A stretch of 64,000 nt of DNA from contig NC_045429.1 in NCBI RefSeq assembly GCF_902635505.1, forward strand, positions 165,438,997 through 165,502,996. The letters are read 5' to 3'. The notes beneath the pieces were generated by a model. It had not been told where the DNA came from. It did not search any database and worked only from the letters and a program-made list of their open reading frames with translations. How positions within the stretch are numbered: position 1 is the stretch's first letter; every line of letters begins with the position of its first letter. The translations under genes were made by a program, and so were the position numbers. This document shows positions 34,004 to 46,454 of this stretch, piece by piece. The DNA comes from Sarcophilus harrisii. Lineage: Eukaryota > Chordata > Mammalia > Dasyuromorphia > Dasyuridae.

Positions 34004-34869
34004 CTTCTTACTCTTCCTCAGTCCTTGGATGGAGATTAGAAGCAGCATGGGGGAAAGAGGTTGAAGAAAAGAACACATTTAAAACGAAAAAAAATTTTGT
34101 TTTTTAGGCATCCCCATCCTAGGAAGAGAGTTATAAAAGAAGACGGACTTATTTGAGGAGAGGGGATAGCAAAAGGGTTAATAATGGCAAGCTTTTTAAA
34201 GTTAACAGCTAGGAAGACGTTGGAAGGTCTGGGCTTGAGGTAGTCCGGTAGGAATTCTGAAATTGAAGCAATTAGTGTTTGCTTCATTTGGAGTAAAAAG
34301 AGTGGAGTTCAAATTCTCATTCTGCCATAGAACCATAGGCAAGTAAAGCTGTCTGTGGGATTCACTTTCGTTAGGAGGTGCTTTCCTATCTGATTCTAAT
34401 TCTATATTATTTTCAATAATCTAAATTTTTAAAAAAATTTGTTAAATTTATCCTTTTCAGTCTTTATGTACTTAAGGGCAGTTTTATACCAGTCTGAGTC
34501 CTCGTGGATTATTTTCAGTCCAATAATCCCAGGATACCAAATTGGAAAAATGTTGTCCGCAGTTCTACTTGGTTTCCCAATAGCAGGGATATTTGACTGT
34601 GGTGGGGCATAAATCATTATGCTTCCCCAAACCGCCTGACCTCTTCTTGAGGTCAGAATTTTTTATATCTTTTATAAGAGTTCTTGCACAGAATAGTGAT
34701 ATTATTTTGGGGACTATCATGAGTGTGAAACTTTAATGATTTCATCATTTGTATTTGCAACAATCATAACTTCCTAGTTTTCAGCAGTACTTCCATTGGA
34801 AAAGGGAGTGCTTTAAAAGAGAGCATGTATAGGCCTTCCCCCCCCCCCTCCCCACTCCATCTGTTGATT
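34004..34869. other. Intron-like sequence, no gene seen
   Basis: GC content falls back to the AT-rich background. A weak MIR-like patch lies at about 34285-34400. No coding motif. Confidence 0.45.
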
Positions 34870-35020
34870 TTCCCATTGCACCAGCTTCTCTTTATTGGAA
34901 AACCTGAGTTCTAGTCCTAGATTTATCATAAAGCTGTCTGTGTGACCTTGGGCAGTTATTAAACCTCATGTATGAAATGAGCTGATTTGGGCTGCCTGAT
35001 CTCCAAAGTTCCAAGCTAAC
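34870..35020 (+). repeat. MIR-family SINE
   Basis: Shows 'aacctgagttctagtcctag', 'tgtgtgaccttgggcagtta', 'ttaaacctcatgtatgaaat' and 'gggctgcctgatctccaaag'. A T16 run follows at 35022-35037. Confidence 0.75.
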
Positions 35021-35098
35021 TTTTTTTTTTTTTTTTTAATTTTTACTCTAAACATTGTAGAAAGTGTAAGAGCTCTCTTTCTCTTACCTCCCCCCCTC

Positions 35099-35103
<5 letters not shown>

Positions 35104-35161
<58 letters not shown>
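35104..35161. repeat. (TC)n microsatellite
   Basis: About 29 uninterrupted TC units in the inferred intron, followed by T/C-rich sequence to 35255. Confidence 0.97.
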
Positions 35162-35164
<3 letters not shown>

Positions 35165-35259
35165 ACTCTTTTAACCTTTTTTCTTACTTACCTAAATATT
35201 TTCTTTTATTTTTCTTTCTTGTTTCTCTCTCTCTCTTTTTTTTTTTTCTAGTCCCTTCT

Positions 35260-37685
35260 TCCCATTTTGCTGTCTGAGTCTTCCATTTTATTCTAAGAAT
35301 TATTAACGAACAGTACTTATGTTCTACAGCAGCTTTCATGAATTTGACACATGAGGGGAAACTGAGTACTCTGTACATGAGAGTTCTAATTCTTTAAACA
35401 TTGTCCAGAGAAACTAATACTGCTAGATCCTATTCACTTTCCCTTTTCAGCCTATTCTCTGGGCAAAATCACTAGACTGCTGTTTGGGCTACTGGTGGGG
35501 CTGAATTGCAATGCAATCTTGAATTGTGATAAGAGCCAACCAAGCACATCAATCAGACTCTTAAGTCTGACACCAATTTGAATAGCTAGACTGTCACCTT
35601 TCTGTGCTTTGCTCCTATAGACCAACTTGAGACCCCACCCTTGCAAATCTCTCTGATATCTATTCTCAGTCACTCTTTTGGCCTGATTAGAGAGCTATGT
35701 ATGTTGTAATACCTTGGAACAATGGAATGGATTTAGGACTAATTTAATCCTACCCAGGCTCACAGTCACTTCTTGGGCAGATTTCCCACTGAAGTCAGTA
35801 GTGGTCTTGTGTGCAGAAGGACTGCAGAGAACAAGAGACTGCTCATTTGGAGTAATGGGGAAGACAGTTTCTTTCCTTTCTAAAACATCCCCTTTTTAAG
35901 AATGACCTAGACATAATGGCTCTTTAATCTTTACCTCTAGTCCTGGTAGTTAGAGCACTGTGTGCAAAGACTTTCAATGGAAAATGTCCTGGTGGGTAAC
36001 CAGCTTAGAAAACTTCTGAGATCTATGTTAGAATTGAGGCTAGTTTAAAAAAAAATTTAAAAGAACCAAATGGGAAAGTGGGAACATGGTCTCTTAAAGA
36101 GAGAATTTCAGCAAAAGAAAAGCTTGTTCATATAAAACCTATTGCTGATTTTAAGCTAAAGATGTAGTGTTGTATCTGTTTGCATGTGTTGTATGGAGAG
36201 GTATGTTTATGTGTATGTGCATATGCATATAAATATATGTATATATATATAGATATGTGTGCATGTTGATATAGGTATACATATAGACATTGTGTATATA
36301 TACATGCACAAATCCCTTTAATGATATTATCCATAAAATTTCATCCCCATGAATAGTTGCTGCTTTTAGATTAGGGGTTGGAGAAGAATATTGAATGACC
36401 TTCTCAAAGAAATAACTTAGCAGTTATAAAAAGAGAATATTTAGCTACCCCTTTCTTCCTGACTTCAGTCAGCATTTATTACTTTTACTCTCATGAGACT
36501 GATTATGTATGGACCCCACTATTTATTACCCACAGAACATGGTAAGATAGACAAAGTTTTTAGGGTAGCCTTGACCTAGCTTCCGGACATGAGGGTGGCT
36601 TTGGGTTTTTGCATTTTCACATTCTTGTGGTTTGCTGTTTCCAAATTACCAGCTTTCAAGAAAGAGAGTTCAGAAAACTACCAAATTACCAGAATATAAA
36701 AATAGATTTTTAAAAACCAGAATCATGTCTACGTGTACTGCCCAACCACTTGCTTTCAACTAAAAATACTTGCTTGCAGTGATGACAAAGCAGTCCCTAA
36801 CCAAAATATTTATTGGTAAAATCACTCTGTAATTAGTAATATTGCGTATCCTTATGGGTAACACCAGGTTCCCCTTTAAATCACTGCTATCCTGTTACTG
36901 TGGCTTGAAAGCTACAGAGTATGTATCTGTGACATTCTGTTCAGAAGGCTGAATGAAATTGGTCTACAAAGCTTAAGGAATGCAGGTTTTTGTCTTTTCA
37001 TACAGCCAAGAACTGTGTATTTTTTAATTGTTTGACTTGGGCTCTGTCACCACAGTGGGAAAACAGGAGCAGATTTTCTTTACCCTAGAACTAAAGCAGC
37101 TTGTTTAAAAGCAATGTTTGTGAAACTTTGTGAGTGTGAATGAATTTCCAGTTTTTTAAAAGGAAAGAAAATAGATAGTTTGTAGTTGTCCTTTATAGCG
37201 TAGACAGTGCATTTGGCTTTACTTAAAAAAAAAAAAAAAAGTTATTATTTATTTCAAGATAATGGAAATGTGTCTTCCACCCTTTCATTTGGAAACTTAT
37301 TTTCAGTGACCTTGTTTGTTTTTTAGATTTAGAAGGGCATAGCCACTGGTTATCCTTACCAATGAAAACAACAATAGCCAAAGAAACAAACAAACCTCAA
37401 ATATTTATGCTGGAGCCTATAGTCAGTAGATATTAAATGAGTTTTGTTTTTACTATCCTTTCTCAACTTTAAATAAAAAATTTCAACCTGGAAATTGTGA
37501 GTAAGCAAGAGAACCTTACATATGTCCCTCAAAGTCCAAGGTGAACTTGGCATTCCATGCCAAATTTTCTTACCCCAGATCTCTCATATTTACTTCTTCT
37601 GCCTATTAATTCTTCTTTTCATCAGGTATTAGCCCTGGCCCTGATTTTTCCCCTTGGAAGTGATTTCAGTCTCCTTAAATTTTCA
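35260..37685. other. Intron-like sequence with few repeats, about 2.4 kb
   Basis: This is one of the least repeat-dense parts of the window. It contains a TATG/TA-rich microsatellite (about 36180-36310) and an A17 run (about 37214-37230). Low repeat density next to a promoter may reflect regulatory constraint, but no specific motif was recognised. Open frames such as 35714-35899 have no known motif. Confidence 0.4.
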
Positions 37686-37691
37686 TTCAAG

Positions 37692-37812
37692 GTTTATTTA
37701 GCCTTTCCTTCTTTCCTTCCTTCCTTCCTTCCTTCCTTCCTTCCTTCCTTCCTTCCTTCCTTCCTTCCTTCCTTCCTTCCTTCCTTCCTTCCTTCCTTCC
37801 ATCCATCCATCC
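37692..37812. repeat. (TTCC)n microsatellite
   Basis: About 27 uninterrupted TTCC units, then three ATCC units and a T-rich end. The run-on Phe/Leu/Pro/Ser frame across it is a product of the repeat. Confidence 0.98.
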
Positions 37813-37944
37813 TTCTTTTTTTCTTTTCTTCCAATAGTTATTTATATTCATGTTTTATCTCTCTTTTTAGATTATAAACTCTGCTAAGTCTGAAACTCCA
37901 TTTAAAAAATCGTTTTACTGTTTTGCCTCTAGTAAGAATGTATT

Positions 37945-38165
37945 AATAATAGCTAGTATTATAATTTTATGTTTTAAGATTTGCAAAACACTTATGTGAA
38001 CTCATTTGATCCTTACTACAACCTTGGGAGGTAGCTGCTAACATTATCCCTATTTTATAGATGAAGAATCTGAGTTTGTGAAAGATTAAGTGACTAGCTC
38101 AGGGTCATTAAACTAGTAAGTCTCTGAGGGTGGATTTGAAATCTGGTTTCCCTAACACCTAGTCC
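37945..38165 (-). repeat. MIR/THER1-family SINE, nearly complete
   Basis: Shows 'gatttgcaaaacacttatgt', 'tcatttgatccttactacaa', 'ccctattttatagatgaaga', 'taagtgactagctcagggtc' and 'agtaagtctctgagggtgga', the whole reverse-complement order. Confidence 0.85.
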
Positions 38166-38375
38166 AACTTTACACATGCATATCTGCCGTTTGAATGCTG
38201 AATTCAGTAAAGCAAACATGTTGAATTGGTTAAATTTGGACTTGATATATTTAGTGAAATGTCCACATTTTCACTTTGCTAACATCCTATGTCAGATATG
38301 TTATTTTGATTTCACTTCTTGTATGTTAACCTCTTCCAGAAGGATACTTCTATGATTAATTATATCTTTATTGTT

Positions 38376-38606
38376 TTTCAGTCAGTTTTAGTCATCTCCC
38401 AATACTTCGTGATCCCATTTGGGGTTTTCTGGCCATTTCTTTCTCCAGTTCATTTTACAGTTGAGCAAACTGAGGCAAATATCGTTAAGTGACTTGTTCA
38501 GGTTCACCCAATCAGTAAGCATCTGAGGACAAATTTAAACTCAGGGAGATGAATTTTCATAACTACAGACTCAGTATTTTATCTACTGTACCACCTAGCT
38601 ACCCCC
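38376..38606 (-). repeat. MAR1-type tRNA-derived SINE, full length
   Basis: In reverse complement: 'ttcgtgatcccatttggggt', 'tttctggccatttctttctc', 'cattttacagttgagcaaac', 'tgaggcaaatatcgttaagt' and 'gtaccacctagctaccccc'. Confidence 0.93.
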
Positions 38607-38689
38607 AAATTAATTTAGTTTTAGATTTCACTAATATCCTTAGGTCTTCTTCCAGATGGAAACAGTTGTTTTCCAAAGTTTCAAGATCT

Positions 38690-38850
38690 CAGAGCTGAAA
38701 AAAGTTTGGAAGTCATCTAGTGTGTTAATTTTTTATGGATGAAAAAAACTGAAGCCCAGGGAGATATTCCTCTAATTGTTGTTATAATTAGTTATAGTTG
38801 GCCAGACTTCTTGATTTTGAGGTCTCTGTTCTCATTAGGCTGTTTTAATT
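38690..38850 (-). repeat. Old SINE/CR1-like repeat
   Basis: Contains 'tctcagagctgaaaaaagtt', 'ggaagtcatctagtg' and 'aactgaagcccagggagata'. Same family as 18525-18720 and 52670-52790. Confidence 0.55.
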
Positions 38851-40390
38851 AATTGTATTTGCAGTTAATTTTCTTTTATAATTATATTTATTCCTATTAA
38901 ATGTTATTTTTGTCACTGGCTACTCTACCAAATTTTCAGTTATACTGAATTCCAAATTTGTCCTTAGGTGAAACTTTATTGGTGAATGGTGATTGTAATT
39001 GGTATGGTGAATGTAATGATTGATAACTTTGATTGAAATTAATTGGACTGGCCTCAGGAGCAAATCCAGTTGGGTGTGTTTTAAAATAATTGCCCTGTCA
39101 ATCTGCTGAAAACTAACATTTATTGAACATTTTTATTTTTTATGTAGAAGCAGAATTGCTGTGACTTGAAATGGCAATTTTCTCCATCATTTTTTATTTC
39201 CAAATAGAGTCATTTGTAAAGAAGAAAAAAAAAAGCATTTCAATAAAACCAACCAAAGTTGCCCCATTACAAATGATGTTGACTCTTAGGATTTTAGATA
39301 ATATACTTATTAAAAATAGCCTTTCTTTGCCTGTGCTTTGTAGTGTTTGTAACATAAAAGTTTTAAAACATAAATAAATGTGCTTTGTTAAATATTGCCC
39401 TTATTTTCAATTGTGTGTATGTATGTGTGTGTGTAAGTTTTATAGAATATTAGGGAATTTTTGATTTATATGACATGATTGATGCCACTTTTCAAGTTTT
39501 CTCTACTTTTGTGGGCCATCCATCAATAGCATGCATATGGCAGAAATTTTTGTTCTTGGTTCAAATAATCCTATCTAGAATACTGTCTTGCATGTTCTAA
39601 AGGAAGATGTTAGATAATTATTCTTGCAATCTTATTATTAAATACACCCAAGCCCTTGTTATATTATAGATAAGAATGAAATGATTTGATGTGCAAAATT
39701 GTATTTATAACTTGTTGCTTTTATCATTAATAAAGGCACAATGAATAAAAACTATGAGGGGAAGAGTTTTACTTCTGTTTCTAGCCTTTTGAATATTGTT
39801 TTAAAATGTTACTTCTTTGAGGATAATCTTCTCTTTACTCAGGGTATAGAAAAAATGTTAATTGAATGTCTTGAAAAACTCTGACTAGTTTGTTACATCT
39901 TTTGTTACCCTTTACATTTGAGGAATATAGAGCTGGAAGGGGCCTTGTCATCTGGTCCAATTCCCTTATTTTTCAAGTGAAGAAACTGGTATATCTGAAA
40001 TAGAAAACTCAGAGGAAATTGAGTATTAATTTGTAGGGTTTCATAGTAAATGGTAATAATAATAAAAAATAAAAAAAATATTCTCCCCTTGGTATCATGT
40101 CAATGACCAGTATTAGACTTCTCTGTACTTTGAAGACTTTTGCTGTGTCTGTTATAGATGTAAATTGAAGAGCCCAGGTTATCATCACTCTTTGTTGTCT
40201 TTTCTCTCAATTAAGGAACTGCACAATCTCTTCCTTGTTCCTTGAACCATTGTTGGATCATATATACCCATGTAGTTTCTTGCTTTCATTTGTTTCAGGA
40301 CTAGATCATACTGGATGAAGTGCTTTAGTTTGCCCTCATAGTAATGTTTCTGCTTTTCTTGCTACAGGAGTTTTAAAATTTCATCATAGC
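38851..40390. other. Intron-like sequence, about 1.5 kb, no gene seen
   Basis: AT-rich with a short TGTG-rich run at about 39412-39435 and an old repeat patch at 39920-40010 ('agagctggaaggggccttgt'). Confidence 0.4.
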
Positions 40391-40394
40391 TGCT

Positions 40395-41700
40395 CTCCTT
40401 GTCCTAGACAATAAAATCTTTTAACTTTTTTATTTCATTTTTTTTGAGGAAAACTTGTACAATGCTACTTCATCTTCAGTTTGGAACAGTTTTCCATATG
40501 GTTGTTTATCATTTGCAACTCTTATTTTGATAATGTTTTATTTTTTTTGATCACTTGCCTTTTGGAGAATGGCTCCTTTAAAAGAGAACTGATACCACAT
40601 ATATACATCTTGGATGGCTGATTTTAGTCATTGATACTTCATGCAAAATTTTTTTTCCATTCAGCAATTGATTTTGTCTTCATTGATTTTTGTGTGCAGA
40701 AGTTTTTTTTTTAATTTTGTGTAATGAACAATTGTCTATTTTGTCTTTTATAATTCCTCTAACTGGTGTTTGAATAAGAAACATTTCTCTAATTGTTATA
40801 AAAAGCACCCACTTCTGTTCTCTTAATTTTTTTTTATTGTTGTTATTCTTTATATTTAGTTTTCATATCCATTTTAAGCTTCTAGTATGTGGTGTAGAAT
40901 GTTAGTATAACCTTAATTTCTGCCAAACTTAAATTTTCATGGTGTTATCAAAGGAATCGTTCCCCTATTAATTTATTTCCTCAGATTTATCAAACACATC
41001 TCAATGTTTCTGTCATTTGCTTATCTTTTCTCTTTCATCAATCTGCATCTAACCAGTGCTAAATCACTTTTAAAGATTTCTACTTTATAATCTAGTTTTA
41101 GGAATGATTATCTTAATGACCTTTCAGTTATACTTTTTATTTCTCTTTTAAGATTCTAGACCTTTTTTTCTTAGAAAAGGATTTTGTTGTTTTGTTTAAT
41201 TCTATAAAGTTTCGCTTCTGTCATTTGTCTAAATATATGTTATGAGGAAATCATTTTTATTTTTTTACATGGCCCAACCATGAATGGTGAATATCTTTTC
41301 AATTATTTATCTTTCTTTGTTTCTGTAAAATGTTTTGTATAGTTATTACATGGGTATCTAAATAGGTTATAATCCTTGGTAGCATTGTTGTTTTGCATTT
41401 TTTTAGTTATTTTGATTGAATTCCTTTTTTGTAATTTCTGCTTAGGGCTTTTAAAAATACTGCATAGAAATGCTGATAAGTTTTGTGGATTTTTTTTAGT
41501 AGTCTGCTAACTTACTAAGTATTTTAATTGTCTCAAATAGCTTTTTTCTCTGATTTCTCTAGAGTTTTCTTCATATGCTATCCTGTCATCTATAAATAGG
41601 AATAATTTTGTCTCCTCTGCTAATATCTGTATCTTCATTTTGTTCTTTTACTTTTTTTTGTTATAGTTAATGTGTCTAGAACTAGGTCAAATTATAGTGG
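40395..41700 (-). mobile_element. LINE-1 fragment: 3' UTR and end of ORF2, old
   Basis: On the + strand the order is 3' UTR first ('tttggaacagttttccatat', 'ggttgtttatcatttgcaac', 'gccttttggagaatggctcc'), then the antisense ORF2 end ('atttattaatttcctcagat', 'catctataaataggaataat'). It ends in ORF2, near where the other large L1 (6500-11545) begins its match. Heavily diverged. Confidence 0.75.
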
Positions 41701-42345
41701 GAAATGAGGGAAATGTTTATTATAATGGTCATATCTATAAAGAAGGTTGGACACATGAGCATTGCATTCCAGACCTTTATCTCGGTTAAGAGTGTGTTTT
41801 AACTAAAATTGTTCCATTAGTCTTGAGGCAAGAAAGAATTTTTCATAGTCGAAAGTACAAAAAAACCCAGAACCTTGTGTTTTCTTCTCTTTAGTAAGTT
41901 TCATTCATATATTAGTTGTTGTTCGATCTGTTTTGTGTTGTCTAAACCTTTGATTTATAATATGCTTTAGTGTTCAGATGAAATGTATTAATGAGTATAG
42001 CATTGCTACTTCCTCCCATATCCTATACCCTCCATTTCAAAAGATCCTGATTCTATCATTTTTTCCACCAATCTAGACTGAATGCCTGCTACACTAGTTA
42101 AATTAATCATGTAAATGAGTTGTTGCACCTCTATTTCTTCCATCCCATTAAATTGCAGTATGCAAAAGTGCCACCTTTTGGTGATGAAACAGATAAAGCT
42201 AACAAGACCAGGCCTCTAAGAGACACACACCCCTTTGCAGGACTTTTCTAGTTTGTTCTATCTACCCTAAATGCGCTTATACTTCTATTAGTAGAGCTGC
42301 TGGGGACTCGGGGACCCTCTTCATGTCATGATGAAGACAACTTTA
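41701..42345. other. No gene seen
   Basis: Unassigned intron-like sequence, slightly less AT-rich at 42160-42330. No recognised repeat or motif. Confidence 0.4.
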
Positions 42346-42349
42346 GAAT

Positions 42350-42505
42350 GATAGCTAAGTATATAATACTTTAAGGTTTGCACAATTCTTGACACATCTC
42401 ATTTGATCATCACTAATAATCTTATGAGGTAAGTGCTGTTATTTCCCCTCTCTTACAGATGAGGAAATCGAGGCAGAATTAAGAAGTATCTGAGGCTATA
42501 TTTGA
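42350..42505 (-). repeat. MIR/THER1-family SINE
   Basis: Shows 'tactttaaggtttgcacaat', 'catctcatttgatcatcact', 'cagatgaggaaatcgaggca' and 'gtatctgaggctatatttg'. A T15 run follows. Confidence 0.8.
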
Positions 42506-43104
42506 ATTTTTTTTTTTTTTTGGCATTTCTCTCCTTTCTTTGGTTAAGGCATCAAAAAGATATGAATGAAAATATCATTTTGTTTCTTTTTTTTCTGTTT
42601 GCTGTTGTCTACAGTGTAGAAAGGTCTGGTTTTTTTTGTTGTTGTTTGTTTGTTTTTTTTGTAATTTCAACTAAATAGTGAAAAATTCTTTCTTGCCTCA
42701 GGGACACAGAGCCAGCATAGGGATGGAAATGAGACTGGGGCTTCTACCTTTAGATCCATCAGCCTTCTTTTTCTTACAATTCACACTTACTTGGTAGATA
42801 ATGGAATTCCCCAATCTTTGCTTTTCTGAGAGGAAAAAAGTGGATGCTTGCTGAGCTTTGGGAAGTTGCAGTGCCGTCAAAGTCTGATTGCTCTTACAGC
42901 TGGTACATCTTTTAGTTAAGAAGGTGGGTACAGCAAGGGTTTCCCAGTTTGGAGACTTTTATTAATTGTCTTAATGATATTTGTGCTGTCTTTGCATAAA
43001 CACAAACCCTTACTTCTTAGGTTTCAGAGTATATGGGGTGATCATGTACAATGTTGTCTTATAAAATTTGTACAAAATTGATAACTTATAAAATTCAATG
43101 AAAG

Positions 43105-43255
43105 AAGATAATATCATAGTGCCTGGTACCTAGTAGATGCTTGGTAAGTATTTATTGACTGCCTGTAAGGGAAAGAATTTATCACTTAGTATGACTTTAA
43201 AGTATGTAGTAAAGTGCCTGGCACATAGTAGGCACCTAATAAATGTTTATTCATT
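43105..43255 (+). repeat. Two L2-type 3' termini
   Basis: 'gtgcctggtacctagtagat' with 'gtaagtatttattgactg' at 43120-43160, and 'gtgcctggcacatagtaggc' with 'taataaatgtttattc' at 43210-43255, are two copies of the same terminus in tandem. Confidence 0.8.
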
Positions 43256-43267
43256 GATTGATATATC

Positions 43268-43550
43268 ACCTAATGATCAATCTGCTGGTGGCAGTATAGA
43301 GCATTCTGTAGAGGCACAGAAGATAGAGTGTCAATCCTGGACTCAAGAAGAATTCAAATCCCACCTAAGAGACTTAACCAGCTGCCTGACATCACTTAAT
43401 CTTTGTGTGCCTCAGTTTCCTCAACTGTGAAATGGGGATAATAATGGCAGCTATTTCAGAGGTAGTTGTGAGGATCAAATAAGAATAATATTTGTAAGTG
43501 CTTACCACCGTGCTTAGCGCATAGTAGGTGCTATATTAATGCTAGCAGTT
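43268..43550 (+). repeat. MIR-family SINE, essentially full length
   Basis: All parts are visible: head 'ggcagtatagagcattctgt', 'cctggactcaagaagaattc', core 'tgcctcagtttcctcaactg' and 'aaatggggataataatggca', 'agttgtgaggatcaaataag', tail 'gtgcttagcgcatagtaggt'. Confidence 0.92.
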
Positions 43551-44293
43551 ATTAGTGAAACTAGGAAGAAGTCATTATTAGGAAACAATGCATTCACTTC
43601 CATAAGAAAAAGGAAATGGGACAGTGGCATAAACATTCAACTGTGTTTCATTTTTGTCCTTAGACTTGGAGTTCCTTTGCGTCCTGATGATCTTCCATCT
43701 TTTCTAACTGTTCCAAAATCTTGTAGTATGAATGCAAGTATAAATCCAAAAAAATTCTTATTTTTTAAAAAAGCTTTTTATTAATAATATAGTGGAAGAA
43801 ATAAAGCATCGGGAAAGGTTACCATAGGAAGTGCTAAAATTGTTTTTTTTTAGACTGCTCTTGTGTGGTTGGCATGTTATAGAAAGAAAAAATCTTGAGT
43901 ACATACACAAAATTAATGAAAGTACTTTTGAATAATCAATAAGCATATCAGTAAACTCCTTATCTTACTTTTTTAAGATTAACTTTATGTGCTTTAAATT
44001 GTTCAGAGATGGTAAATGTGGTTGCTTTCCTTTTATTTTCCCCATTTTTTCAACTAGAAAAATAAAGGTATGGAAGATATTCCTAGGTGTATTAAAGTCT
44101 GCAGTAAAGAGGTTGATTTATAAACCTGCATGTGTAGTACAGATGTGGCTCAAATTTCTGGCCACTTTTCTTTTAATTGAAGTTAACTCATTTTCAGCTC
44201 TCATGTTTCATTACATTCTTAATTTGAAAACCTGCTGAGCGGGCGCCAGGGATAGGAGTCTCTCCTATCTGTTGTCTGTTACTTGTTATGTTT

Positions 44294-44440
44294 AGTAGTT
44301 TCAGTCGTGTCTCTTTGTGACCCCTTTTTGGGGTTTTCTTAGCAGAGATACTAGAGTAGCTTGCCATTTCCTTCTCTAGATCATTTTGCAATTGTGGAAA
44401 TTGAGGCAAATAGGGCTAGTCACACAGCTAAGTGTGTATA
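44294..44440 (-). repeat. MAR1-type tRNA-derived SINE, partial
   Basis: Shows 'tagtttcagtcgtgtctctt', 'tgtgacccctttttggggtt', 'agagatactagagtagcttg', 'ccatttccttctctagatca' and 'gaggcaaatagggctagtca'; the tRNA-related head is missing. Confidence 0.85.
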
Positions 44441-45093
44441 TCTAAGTATATGGCCACATGGAAACTGGCAGGTTGACCTGGTGTATGTAAGACTCTTTAT
44501 TTGTTAAATCTTGATGCTTTTATTTAAAAATGTTTTACTGATGCCTTCTTTATCTGTGATTTTTAAATTTTTTTCATTCCTCTCTGAATATTACCTTAGA
44601 AGAAAAGAAGCAATTATGCAATTGTAGTAGGCAGACAGTGTATTTAGCATTTTGCTTCCATAGTTCTTCTCTGTTCACTAATTTCATCCTTGTCTTTTCT
44701 GTGGGGTCAAAATTGTAAGGTGTTATTTGTTAGGTATTTGCTCATTTCTTACCAGTAGGGAGAACTCTTCCCTACACAGTCTCTACATCTGTAAAAAGAG
44801 AAGGTTGAACTAGAAAACTATAAATCTGTGCTCTGATCCTTGCATCTTGAAATATTTTATATTTACTAAAATAATAGATATTATAGAGTGCTAATTGTCA
44901 TACAAGTAACTTGGATGCCATGGTTTGTTAAATGTTTGAATGCCATTTAGTCAGTGAAATGAGTTTTTTAAAAAAAAGTGGTATAACCCTGAAAGTTCAT
45001 CTATGACCAATGTAATAATAATTGAAAACCAAAAAGTCTTGCTTCAAAATGAAAAATAAAAGTCTGTGCTTAGAATCCAGCTATTGTTTGTGT

Positions 45094-45161
45094 TTAGATT
45101 TTCCTCAGAACACTTTGTCTAATGACACTGTATTAGAGACAGATCAGCTGAAAGTTTTTCA
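45094..45161 (+). repeat. 68-bp duplicated segment, copy 1
   Basis: Matches 47967-48034 with three mismatches in 68 bases (starts TTAGATTTTCCTCAGAACAC). No known family recognised. Confidence 0.85.
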
Positions 45162-45254
45162 CAAATGAATTTTTGAGTCTTTACTTGAAGTTCCCCCCTG
45201 AAGGGTGGGAGATTTACTTATATCTGGAAGTATAAAGGGGAGAAATATGAATTC

Positions 45255-45412
45255 TTAAACAGTCTTTATTTAGGTGGGAAATGCAAACATCAAACAGTCC
45301 TAATTTAGGGAGAAAATGCAAGTATCTTAAACAGTCTTTATTTAGGATGGGAATTGCAAGTGTTTTAGTCTAAATTTGGGGAAATACTAGTATCTTAAAC
45401 AATCTTAAATAG
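45255..45412 (+). repeat. Degenerate ~36-bp tandem repeat, about 4.4 copies
   Basis: Units start at 45255, 45292, 45327, 45365 and 45395. The shared pattern is TTAAACAGTC, then TTTATTTAGG, then GGGAAATGCAAGTATC. Unit lengths are 37, 35, 38 and 30 bases plus a partial last unit. Confidence 0.88.
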
Positions 45413-45714
45413 TGTGTACATGTATTAGTTCCACTCTTATGATCAAAATTTGAAATAATTTAATGAAGTAAGCGATTTGTCTGATCACTTGTTTTTGAAG
45501 TTTCACCAAAGCATTTTTAAAAAATTTGTGTTAATTCAAAGAAACATTTATTAAGTACCTATATTTATACTAGTGGAAATATTAAAATAAATTAGATGGG
45601 AGATTAGATTGGGAAGGAGCGGAACATGTTCCTTATAGGATGGTAGGTGAAAAAACATTCTTTTCAACTTGGGAGTTTAGGGAATCCTTGTTGAAGGTGT
45701 TGGCATTTGAATGA

Positions 45715-45838
45715 GAATTTCCCTTTAGTTTGTGAACTCTTTGAAGATTGGGACCTTGTTTTTTACTTAATTTGAATTTCTAGCACTTAGCACACTGTAC
45801 ATAGTAAGTGCTTAATAATTAAGGTTGATTGACTGAGG
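45715..45838 (+). repeat. L2-type LINE 3' terminus
   Basis: Shows 'tgtgaactctttgaagattg', 'ttctagcacttagcacactg' and 'tacatagtaagtgcttaata'. Confidence 0.85.
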
Positions 45839-46174
45839 TGGTCCTTGAAGGATAGGTAGGATTGCTATAGACAGAGATGGGCTACATATGTAGGACAACA
45901 AATAGTTTGGTTTGGAAGGTAGAATACATGTATTGTGATTAAAAGGTTCAATTAATAGACAGATTTCTTATTACTTTTTTGGCATTTGATTCTGGTATAA
46001 AAATTTAAACTTCACAAATGCAGAATGATTAAAAATTAATGAATAATTAAATTAATTATGTTGGTTTTGGCATTCATTTTCCATTAATTCATTTTGAAGA
46101 AGTTAAACTGATTCTGAGTGATAGAGATTTCCATTGAAAATTATTTAGCAATATAGATGTATAGATATTGATAT

Positions 46175-46290
46175 TGTTGTAAATTATAAACTCCTTGAAG
46201 ACAGGGACTGACTTTTGCCTCTTTTTGTATCCCTAGTGCTTAAAGGCACATCGTAAGCACTTAATAAATATTTATTGATTTAATTGATTG
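46175..46290 (+). repeat. L2-type LINE 3' terminus
   Basis: Shows 'aaactccttgaagacaggga', 'ttttgtatccctagtgctta' and 'cgtaagcacttaataaatat', ending in TTGAT-type repeats. Confidence 0.9.
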
Positions 46291-46454
46291 ATAATGGATT
46301 ATATTGACATAATTAAATTGATAATGGATTGAAAGTGCTCTTCATTTCCACTTGATCCCTCCACTTATGCTTCCTTGTACTCTCTAGGATCTTGTGAATT
46401 GTTCCCCTTCTTCCCCTTCTACTTCCTGTCTGAAAATGTGCTCAGATAAGTTTA

